Below, piece after piece: positions 8,763 through 16,141 of a DNA stretch of 54,013 bases. Numbering within the stretch: position 1 is the stretch's first letter; every line of letters starts with the position of its first letter. A program made the translations under genes and the position numbers. Source of the stretch: Crocinitomicaceae bacterium. Its GTDB lineage: Bacteria; Bacteroidota; Bacteroidia; Flavobacteriales_G; Salibacteraceae. A model generated the notes under the pieces. That model did not search any database. It was not told the DNA's origin and saw only the letters and a program-made list of their open reading frames with translations. Where the stretch lies: NCBI GenBank assembly GCA_002713215.1, contig PAVO01000022.1:1-54013 (forward strand). Reading direction: 5' to 3'.

Positions 8763-11249
8763 ATGAGTTTTCTCTCAATAAAGCCTCATTTAATTGTGGC
8801 TGCAGCGTTTTTAGCTTTAACTTTTTCTTATTTCTCTCAAGCTTTAACTGGTAAAAAAATGAGCCAACATGATGTAGTTCAATCTCATGCCATGGCAAAG
8901 GAAGTAATTGACTACCATGAGGAAACCGGTGACTATGCCTTATGGACTGGGCGAATGTTCAGCGGGATGCCGGTTATTCAAATATGGCTTGGAACAAAAA
9001 CAAATGTTGTTAAACACGTATGGCTAGGGTTTAGGAGTTTGTTTCCCTCACCTATTGAAGTAACCCTAATTTATTTGTTTGGTTTTTACATGTTCCTTGT
9101 TGTTATTGGCTTCAAGCCAATTTGGGCCACTCTGGGTGCAATTGGTTACGCTTTTTCGAGCTATAATTTTATTATTATAGAAGCTGGGCATATAGGTAAA
9201 GTCATGGCTTTAGGTTTTTCGGCGCCAATTCTTGCTGGAATCTATCTAATACTAAAAAAAGAATATTTCAAAGGGTTTATTGTTACTAGTGTATTTGTTG
9301 GGTTTCAAATTATGTCTAACCATGTCCAAATCACGTACTACCTCCTATTTGTAATTTTGATTTGGTTAATCTATGAGCTAATACAGGCGATTAAAAATAA
9401 TGATATTCGAGATTTTCTGAGATCTTCAGTAATCATGATGTTGGCAGCCATAGTTGGTGTATTACCAAACACCACTCCCCTTCTTACTACCAAAGATTAT
9501 GTTGAAGAAACCATTCGGGGAGAGCAAGAATTAAGCTCTAAAAAGGTGGATGGAAATGGCTTGGAAAAAGACTATGCATTAAGCTGGAGTTATGGTAAAT
9601 TAGAAACCTTCACATTGCTGGTACCTAACTTTATGGGAGGAGCTTCTGGTGGAGGACTGGATGAAAATTCTGCAACCTATGAGGAACTTACTAGTAGGGG
9701 CGTAGGAAAGAAACAGGCGCAGGGTTTTGTGAAAAGCTTGCCACTTTATTGGGGGGCGCAACCTTTTACAAGTGGACCGGTATACTTTGGGGCTATCATT
9801 CTCCTGCTTGCCATAGCCGGGCTCTTTTTGTCAAGGGATAAATCTAAATGGTGGTTGCTCGTAGCAACCCTATTCTGTGTATTCATTTCCTGGGGAAAAA
9901 ACCTGGATTGGTTCTACAGTATATTCTTCAATTATTTCCCTTTATTCAATAAATTCAGGTCCCCGTCAATGATTTTGGCTGTGGGTAACATTACTACGGT
10001 ATGGTTGGCCATGCTCGGTCTAAAGGCTATTCTGGAAGAGGGTAAAAACGATTTCAAAAAGGTCCTAAAAATAGGCGGTGGGTTTGCCTCTATCTGCTTA
10101 ATATTAGTGGTCTTAGGTGGAAGTTTATTTGATTTCGATTCTCAATCCTCAAGCAATGGGGTTTCCGCGGATGAAAAATTTGAACAACAGATGGCGGAAA
10201 TGACCAAGAGCAAAGATTTTGGGGCAGCCTTAATGGATGGAATCAAGGAAGATCGAGCACGTATGATGAGGAATGATTCCCTCAGGTCTCTTGGTTTTAT
10301 TCTGGTCGCACTTTTATTGATTTACCTGTATTTAAAGGGTAAGTTGAAAGAATCATACTTGGCTATCGGTCTTACAGCGCTTATTACAATTGACCTTTGG
10401 TCTGTAGATAAACGCTACCTCAACGATGATGACTTTAGAAAATTAAAAGACATTTCGAAAAACTACAAATTGACCCCTGCCGAAAGCCAGATGCTTCGTG
10501 ACAGCGACCCACATTATAGGGTGTTAAACACAACGGTAAGCATATTTAATGATGCAGCTCCCTCTTATTTCTACAAAACGATTGGCGGGTATCATGCTGC
10601 CAAACTTAAAAGGTACCAAGACCTTATTGAAAGACAGATTAGTCCTGAATTAAGGAAACTTAATGAAGGGTTTGATAATACTCCAGTGTTGAATATGCTC
10701 AATATGAAGTACGTCATTTTTGGTAAAGAAGCCAATGCAATAGCCCAGAATACCTATAGCATGGGAAATGCCTGGTTTGTCAATAAAATTATTGAGGTCA
10801 ATAATGCAGATGAAGAAATTGAAGCTCTAACAGGGTTTAACCCTGGAAGCGAGGTTGTTATCGATAAAAGATTCAAAGAATTGTATAGTTCATGGAGTCA
10901 ATCGTTCGATTCCAGTGGTAGTATTACATTAACCTCCTATGAACCTGAACAGCTTGCCTATGATTATAATTCCTCTACCGATCAGTTGGTTGTGTTTTCT
11001 GAAATCTATTACCATGGCAACAAGGATTGGATTGCATACATCGACGGAGTAGAGCAGAAACATTTCAGGGTAAACTATGTTCTTCGTGGATTGGTTGTTC
11101 CCGCTGGAAAACATAAAATTGAGTTTAAATTCAAACCGCAGGTTTATTACATCGGCGAAAGGATTTCCCTGGCCGGATCCAGTATAATCGTGATTCTATT
11201 GTTGGTCTATTTTGGAAAATCCTTTCGTAAACCTAAAGAAGTAGCATAG
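8763..11249 (+). CDS. YfhO-family membrane protein (GT-C-like)
   Basis: An 828-residue protein from ATG 8763 (MSFLSIKPH...); a TTG 21 nt upstream would add seven residues but sits inside the promoter -7 box. It has many transmembrane segments: one near the N-terminus, a block over about residues 95-250, more around 340-460 and 510-550, and one at the extreme C-terminus. An extracytoplasmic domain of about 250 residues precedes the last helix. YfhO proteins are GT-C-fold relatives; Gram-positive members are implicated in glycosylating cell-wall teichoic polymers from lipid-linked sugars. Here it probably transfers or modifies an envelope glycan (inference). It leads a three-gene operon and overlaps the next gene by one base. 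Confidence 0.8.
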   Translation: MSFLSIKPHLIVAAAFLALTFSYFSQALTGKKMSQHDVVQSHAMAKEVIDYHEETGDYALWTGRMFSGMPVIQIWLGTKTNVVKHVWLGFRSLFPSPIEVTLIYLFGFYMFLVVIGFKPIWATLGAIGYAFSSYNFIIIEAGHIGKVMALGFSAPILAGIYLILKKEYFKGFIVTSVFVGFQIMSNHVQITYYLLFVILIWLIYELIQAIKNNDIRDFLRSSVIMMLAAIVGVLPNTTPLLTTKDYVEETIRGEQELSSKKVDGNGLEKDYALSWSYGKLETFTLLVPNFMGGASGGGLDENSATYEELTSRGVGKKQAQGFVKSLPLYWGAQPFTSGPVYFGAIILLLAIAGLFLSRDKSKWWLLVATLFCVFISWGKNLDWFYSIFFNYFPLFNKFRSPSMILAVGNITTVWLAMLGLKAILEEGKNDFKKVLKIGGGFASICLILVVLGGSLFDFDSQSSSNGVSADEKFEQQMAEMTKSKDFGAALMDGIKEDRARMMRNDSLRSLGFILVALLLIYLYLKGKLKESYLAIGLTALITIDLWSVDKRYLNDDDFRKLKDISKNYKLTPAESQMLRDSDPHYRVLNTTVSIFNDAAPSYFYKTIGGYHAAKLKRYQDLIERQISPELRKLNEGFDNTPVLNMLNMKYVIFGKEANAIAQNTYSMGNAWFVNKIIEVNNADEEIEALTGFNPGSEVVIDKRFKELYSSWSQSFDSSGSITLTSYEPEQLAYDYNSSTDQLVVFSEIYYHGNKDWIAYIDGVEQKHFRVNYVLRGLVVPAGKHKIEFKFKPQVYYIGERISLAGSSIIVILLLVYFGKSFRKPKEVA

Positions 11250-12304
11250 TGTCAAAACAAACTGCAATAGAAAATAAAGATAGCATAGGAACTCATCCTC
11301 TTCCCGAATGCCCACTTTGTGGAAGTACTGGCGAAACTATCCATACTGGACTATTTGATAGGATGTATAGTGCCCCCGGTAAGTGGGACATGAGTAAATG
11401 TTCAAATTCTGCCTGTCAAATGTTATGGCTTAACCCAATGCCTAATAATGATGAACTATGGAAAATTTATGTCGAGTACTATACGCATAGAAGTGTGGGC
11501 AAATACACATTTGATTTCATTCGAAAAATTGAAAACAAATACTATGAATCGGCATACGGTTACAAGAATTTGGAAAAACTGAATTCCTTGTTACCTGGGT
11601 TTGTTGTGAACTTATTTCCTACAGAAAAGGCAGAACTTGACTTTCGAATAATGGGGCTTGATGCATGTGAGAGTGGAAAAATGTTAGATATTGGATGTGG
11701 AAATGGACACCTTATTAAGCGCCTGGCAAAAATGGGATGGGAAGTTGAGGGAATGGACTTCGACCCCATGGCAGTTGAGTATTGTAAGTCTCAGGGCCTA
11801 AACGCTAAATCAGGTGATTTTTTTGAGTTAAACTACCCAAGCGATTATTATGATGCCGTCACTTTAAGTCATGTAATTGAACATGTACCCGACCCAAAAA
11901 AAACCATCAGGGAAGTATTTCGGATCTTGAAACCCGGAGGTAAAATTGTAATGGAAACTCCAAACAGTAAAAGTTGGATGTATACCGATCTGTTTCAATC
12001 TGAATGGCTTCATTTGCATCCACCGGCACATATCCATGTGTTTAATCTCAGCAACCTGAAACAAATTGTTCTTGAATCCGGTTTTGAGGTTGAAGTAGCA
12101 AACTCCAATGTTAGAAATGATGCCTGGGTTTATGCAATGGGCAAAATGTTTCAAACCAATAAACAGATAACCTATGAAGGTGTTAAGCCTAAAAAAAGCT
12201 TACTGATTATGGGGAAAGTCAAGCAATTGTTGGGATGGTTTAAATTAGGAATGGACCCTGAATCGGGTGGTGAATTGTACATAAAAGCTATAAAACCAAA
12301 ATGA
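11249..12304 (+). CDS. Zinc-ribbon plus SAM-dependent methyltransferase
   Basis: A 351-residue protein with a GTG start sharing one base with the stop of the yfhO-like gene, consistent with translational coupling. The N-terminus has a likely zinc ribbon: Cys21, Cys24, Cys51 and Cys56 (CPLC ... CSNSAC). A class I methyltransferase core follows, with motif I MLDIGCGNGHL near residue 145, a DFDPMAVEYC segment, SHVIEHVPDP, and FRILKPGGKIVMETPN. This layout matches Methyltransf_23-type enzymes in surface-polysaccharide clusters. Substrate unknown; tight coupling to yfhO and a DUF5672 gene points to glycan methylation (inference). Confidence 0.82.
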   Translation: MSKQTAIENKDSIGTHPLPECPLCGSTGETIHTGLFDRMYSAPGKWDMSKCSNSACQMLWLNPMPNNDELWKIYVEYYTHRSVGKYTFDFIRKIENKYYESAYGYKNLEKLNSLLPGFVVNLFPTEKAELDFRIMGLDACESGKMLDIGCGNGHLIKRLAKMGWEVEGMDFDPMAVEYCKSQGLNAKSGDFFELNYPSDYYDAVTLSHVIEHVPDPKKTIREVFRILKPGGKIVMETPNSKSWMYTDLFQSEWLHLHPPAHIHVFNLSNLKQIVLESGFEVEVANSNVRNDAWVYAMGKMFQTNKQITYEGVKPKKSLLIMGKVKQLLGWFKLGMDPESGGELYIKAIKPK

Positions 12305-12305
12305 A

Positions 12306-13061
12306 TTGAAAGAGGTAATAGTTGTAATTCCTATCTACCAGCTTGAATTCACGAAAAGTGAATGGCTTTCGTTAAATCAGTGTTTTAAAGAATTAGGCGA
12401 TTATCCAATTGTTGTAATTCATCCGGAAGGCCTTCCGTTGAATACCCTAAGCGATAAGTTCAGTTATACTTCGGTTTCAGTGGATCAAAAATATTTCGGA
12501 AGTCCGAAGGCTTATAATAAACTAATGCTTTCCCGTTTTTTCTACGAGCTATTTGAGGATTATAACTACCTGCTTATTTGTCAGACCGATGTACTGGTAA
12601 TAAAAGACAACCTACAACTATGGACCAAAAAAGACTACGACTACATAGGAGCACCCTGGCTTGATTCGTATTGGCAAATCTGGCACAATATATTCTTAAA
12701 AGATGGAATCGTAAAAGGTTTTAGATGCCTGTTCACGGCCCATTTTTATAATGCTATTGGAAACGGTGGCTTTTCACTTAGAAAAGTTTCAAGTTGTTTG
12801 GAAGCATTTGATCGTGAAAAGACAGATCTAATAAAATGGAATTCCAACGAAGATTACTATTGGGGAATTTTTGCTAGAAAAAACACCAGCAATTTTGAAA
12901 TACCTTCAAAAAAAGAGGCTTCAAAATTTTCAATTGAGACCTCGCCAAGAAAAGCTTTGTATAAATTAAATAAAGGACAACTACCATTCGGACTTCATGC
13001 CTGGGAAAAATTTGACGTTTCTCTTTGGAAAGAAAAACTCGGACTTATCACGCATGGGTAG
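12306..13061 (+). CDS. DUF5672 family protein, putative glycosyltransferase (copy 1)
   Basis: A 251-residue protein with a TTG start, one base after the stop of the methyltransferase gene; the ATG at 12301 is closed at once by TGA, so TTG is preferred. Features are IVVIPIYQ at the N-terminus, YLLICQTDVLV near residue 95, DYDYIGAPW, a central GNGGFSLRK, and a C-terminal LPFGLHAWEKF. These are the conserved blocks of DUF5672, predicted to be a GT-A-like glycosyltransferase domain. Its paralogue lies convergently 23 nt downstream. Sugar specificity cannot be read from sequence. Confidence 0.75.
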   Translation: MKEVIVVIPIYQLEFTKSEWLSLNQCFKELGDYPIVVIHPEGLPLNTLSDKFSYTSVSVDQKYFGSPKAYNKLMLSRFFYELFEDYNYLLICQTDVLVIKDNLQLWTKKDYDYIGAPWLDSYWQIWHNIFLKDGIVKGFRCLFTAHFYNAIGNGGFSLRKVSSCLEAFDREKTDLIKWNSNEDYYWGIFARKNTSNFEIPSKKEASKFSIETSPRKALYKLNKGQLPFGLHAWEKFDVSLWKEKLGLITHG

Positions 13062-13084
13062 GTAATACCCTTATGGAGGCTTAC

Positions 13085-13834
13085 TCAGTCATTAGTCCGC
13101 GCTTTCTCCAGTTTAATATGATTACTCCAAAATTCAGGTTCATATTTTTCCCATGCGTGGCACCCAAATGGTAATTCCGAATTATTCATTTCGAAACATT
13201 TGCTCGGGCTTGTTTCAAAGGCAAACTTCAATGCCTCCTTCATTGACGGACGCTTAAAGCTCCAATCAACCAAAGGGACAATCATTCCCCAAAAGGTATC
13301 TTCTGTTTTTCGCCAAAGCGGTAAAACTTTAATCAACCATTTGGCATTCCGTTTCATGGCCGAGATTTTTCGTAACGAAAAGCCTCCATTACCCACCTTA
13401 CCCTGCATTAAAGGCCTGATATCAATAATGGGTTTTGCCTTTCTGGTGGGTTCAGATAAATCGATCCACGGTGCACCCACATAATCATAACCTTTGTTAC
13501 ACCACTTAAGCAGATCATCTCTAAAAATCCAACAGTCAGTCTGGTAAATTAACAAGTATTCGTGTTCGTCAAAACCACTGTAAAAGCTTGGTGAGAGGCA
13601 TAATTCGTCATAACCCAGATAACTACTAAAGTAGTACGGGTCGTAGAATCGCACCTCTAAATCCTTTACAAGTTCGGTGTAAGCTGACGTGTCTAAACCT
13701 TCAGGAACCAATAGGACTTTCCGATACCTTGATAACACTCTATCGCATTGCAACAAACACATTCTTTCATTATCAGAAATTTCTGATTTGTGTGTAGGAA
13801 TTGTAATTACTACCTTGCTTGCGTCTAATGCCAT
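13085..13834 (-). CDS. DUF5672 family protein, putative glycosyltransferase (copy 2)
   Basis: A 249-residue paralogue of the facing gene, sharing the same blocks in the same order: VVITIPTH, YLLIYQTDCWI, GYDYVGAPW, VGNGGFSLRK, FETSPSK, and LPFGCHAWEKY. The two differ throughout otherwise, so this is an old duplication or two separate acquisitions, not a recent copy. It follows the epimerase gene on the same strand by 39 nt and is probably co-transcribed with it, whereas copy 1 belongs to the yfhO operon. Both may act on the same glycan (inference). Confidence 0.75.
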   Translation of the reverse strand: MALDASKVVITIPTHKSEISDNERMCLLQCDRVLSRYRKVLLVPEGLDTSAYTELVKDLEVRFYDPYYFSSYLGYDELCLSPSFYSGFDEHEYLLIYQTDCWIFRDDLLKWCNKGYDYVGAPWIDLSEPTRKAKPIIDIRPLMQGKVGNGGFSLRKISAMKRNAKWLIKVLPLWRKTEDTFWGMIVPLVDWSFKRPSMKEALKFAFETSPSKCFEMNNSELPFGCHAWEKYEPEFWSNHIKLEKARTND

Positions 13835-13873
13835 TTCAACTCAGTTATTAGTAGAATGAAAAAAATGGAAGGG

Positions 13874-14869
13874 TTAATCCTCCAACCATACGGGAGGTAA
13901 CTTCTCTAAAATTTCAATGTTCTTGAATTTCTCACTGGAAGTAACCCCTTGGGTTTTAGCCCAATCTGCCATTTTTCGAACACCTTCTTCCAGGGTTGTT
14001 AAGCTTCCGGTTCCAAAGACTTTTCTAGCCTTTTCATGACTTGCATAGGCATGCACTACTTCGTTTCTCGCTTCCAGGTACCTTAATTCAGATTCACAAC
14101 CCATCGCCTTCATAACAACTTTGGCTAATTCGTTAACTGTAAACTCACTGTCCGCTCCTATGTTGAAGATTTGCCCATAGGATTCTTTAATATCTACGCA
14201 CTTGGCAATATGTGGTGCAACATCACCGATATAGCTAAAAGCCCTTGACTGCTGACCATCTCCAAATACGGTTAAGGCATTACCCTGCATAATTTGATTC
14301 ATGAAAATTCCAACCACATTTCTGTATTTGTCTCCCAAATTTTGATACTCTCCATAAACATTATGTGGCCTGAATATTACGTAATCAAGGTCAAACATTT
14401 CTTTAGTTACCCTAAGTTCTTGTTCTACTGCTAACTTAGCTATACCATATGGATCTTCAGGAATCGGGGTCATATCCTCAGTCATTGGTGGTTCCAGGGC
14501 ACCGTACGTCGCAATTGATGATGTAAACACAAAACACTTGATTTTATGTTTGACTGATTCGTTAATTAGATTAACACTACCTATTAGATTATTGTTGTAA
14601 TTGAATCTCTTAATAAAATGGCTCAAGCCCTCTGCTGCATAAGCTGCGAGATGGTATACATAATCAATTTCATTCTCATTGAAAATCTTTTCAAGTAGTT
14701 GGTGGTCTAAAATCGATCCTTCGATAAACTCAACCCCCTCAGCCAGGTAATTTCTGTTTCCACCACTCAAGTCATCCAAAACGATGACCGTATGCCCCAT
14801 CTTAATCAATTCTCTACTTACATGAGCGCCTATAAATCCTGCACCTCCTGTCACTAATGATATCGCCAT
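13874..14869 (-). CDS. NAD-dependent epimerase/dehydratase (GalE-like)
   Basis: A 331-residue extended short-chain dehydrogenase. SLVTGGAGFIGAHVSREL is the N-terminal Rossmann GxxGxxG motif, VIVLDDLSGG the NAD-contacting Asp segment, and VFTSSIATYG, then YGIAKLAVE, the catalytic Ser and Tyr-xxx-Lys. FRPHNVYGEYQN is a typical substrate-binding block. Length fits UDP-sugar 4-epimerases and related enzymes. Role: nucleotide-sugar supply for the surrounding glycan genes. The exact sugar is uncertain, so no symbol is given. It is followed by DUF5672 copy 2. Confidence 0.85.
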   Translation of the reverse strand: MAISLVTGGAGFIGAHVSRELIKMGHTVIVLDDLSGGNRNYLAEGVEFIEGSILDHQLLEKIFNENEIDYVYHLAAYAAEGLSHFIKRFNYNNNLIGSVNLINESVKHKIKCFVFTSSIATYGALEPPMTEDMTPIPEDPYGIAKLAVEQELRVTKEMFDLDYVIFRPHNVYGEYQNLGDKYRNVVGIFMNQIMQGNALTVFGDGQQSRAFSYIGDVAPHIAKCVDIKESYGQIFNIGADSEFTVNELAKVVMKAMGCESELRYLEARNEVVHAYASHEKARKVFGTGSLTTLEEGVRKMADWAKTQGVTSSEKFKNIEILEKLPPVWLED

Positions 14870-15096
14870 GATTGTTTTTTTGCGAAAATATGAAAACTTT
14901 TAACCCATGATCTATGCCAGTCAAGATTAATTGATTAAGCCCGAAATAATTTGAATTTCACTGTATTACCTTCAATTCCGAGCTCAATATTTAGCAAAAA
15001 ATAAGAGCGAAAAATCCAAACCAATGAACTGAATTAAGGCCTTAAAAACACATCGAAATTTCCAACTACGAACCAGGTATTCAGGAACCCTATTTG

Positions 15097-15855
15097 TTAA
15101 TCCAACCTCTTATTGATCTTGTAAAATTTGAGCCCTCGAATCAATATTTTAAAATGACTCCAAAGGGTAACTAACCATCCATAATGATCAACCATAATCC
15201 AAAAACGTTCGGATAAGGCCTTTTTCAATTGTTGTTTTGAAACTCCACCATGAAGAAAAATGGAAACCGGATCTACTAAATTTTTGCTGCTTTTTGCCCT
15301 AGCCATACAAGAAAGCATCCAGTCATAATCAGCACTAATTCTGTAACGCATATTAAATGGTTGAACAATATTTCGTTTTACAACAAACGATTGATGGCAG
15401 ACCCGCTGACCCATGGTGTAACTGTTCAATGTCAGTTCTTGCGGAAGGGATCTCGAAGTAAAGATTGATCTTAGCCCAAGCTCCATTCGATTATCATCAA
15501 CAAACAGGGCGTCTCCATAGATTATATCAGCATCAGAATTATCAGACAAGATACGTTCTCCCGCATTCTTTACTAATTCATCACCGGCGTTCATAAATAT
15601 TAAGTACTTGCCAGTCGCCCGGGCAATTCCCTTGTTCATGGCATCATAAATGCCTTTATCCGGCTCCGATACCAATACATCAATTATGTCTTTATTCTTT
15701 GCTAAAATGTCAACAGATCCATCAGTCGATTTACCATCGATTACTATATACTCTACCTTGTCCGACTTTACAGCCCTAACACTGTCTAGAGTATACTCAA
15801 GAAGATCTTCAGCGTTGAAAACAACAGTTATAATCGATAATTTGATGTCATCCAT
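15097..15855 (-). CDS. Family 2 glycosyltransferase
   Basis: A 252-residue GT-A enzyme. LSIITVVFNAED at residues 6-17 starts the nucleotide-binding half; EYIVIDGKSTDGS follows; GIYDAMNKGIARATGKYLIFMNAGDEL carries the acceptor-side motif typical of WcaE/WcaA-like GT2 proteins. The C-terminus (about 215-252) is basic and amphipathic, suggesting membrane contact. The start lies 6 nt after the DUF4834 gene stop on the same strand, so it is probably read with carB and DUF4834, an unusual placement for a glycan enzyme. Confidence 0.87.
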   Translation of the reverse strand: MDDIKLSIITVVFNAEDLLEYTLDSVRAVKSDKVEYIVIDGKSTDGSVDILAKNKDIIDVLVSEPDKGIYDAMNKGIARATGKYLIFMNAGDELVKNAGERILSDNSDADIIYGDALFVDDNRMELGLRSIFTSRSLPQELTLNSYTMGQRVCHQSFVVKRNIVQPFNMRYRISADYDWMLSCMARAKSSKNLVDPVSIFLHGGVSKQQLKKALSERFWIMVDHYGWLVTLWSHFKILIRGLKFYKINKRLD

Positions 15856-15861
15856 ACAGGA

Positions 15862-16137
15862 TCAATCTTTATCAACTTCTTCGAAGTCAATATACTCTCC
15901 CCCGTCAAAATCCTTGGTCGACTTGCCTTGTTTTTCTTGGGGGCGTTTTATGTAAACATCTTCATTGGCTTTTTCGAATCCGGAATGTCCCGCTCCTTGT
16001 TGGTTCATTTGGTCCTTCATTTTCCGCTCCACCTTTCTTACAAAGGTTTTAAGAATCCACGGAAAAATGACACGCATAACAATCCTTGCTCCAAAATAAA
16101 TAAGACCAAGAATTAATATGGTTCGAATAAATCCCAC
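15862..16137 (-). CDS. DUF4834 family small membrane protein
   Basis: A 91-residue protein with one N-terminal transmembrane helix (about residues 4-24, TILILGLIYFGARIVMRVIF), a basic segment (KTFVRKVERKMK), then a hydrophilic acidic tail ending DFEEVDKD. This matches DUF4834, small Bacteroidota proteins of unknown function. It starts 4 nt after the stop of carB and ends 6 nt before the GT2 start, so it sits in an apparent three-gene operon. Confidence 0.75.
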   Translation of the reverse strand: MGFIRTILILGLIYFGARIVMRVIFPWILKTFVRKVERKMKDQMNQQGAGHSGFEKANEDVYIKRPQEKQGKSTKDFDGGEYIDFEEVDKD

Positions 16138-16141
16138 TGTT

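Noticed and set aside
13055..13075. Short GGGTA/TACCC hairpin between the convergent DUF5672 genes
   Set aside because: A 5-bp stem overlapping the stop codon with no T-run; not convincing.
4170..15855. Reading the glycan region as a mobile island
   Set aside because: No integrase, transposase, attachment repeats or flanking tRNA were found; base composition looks similar to its neighbours by eye.
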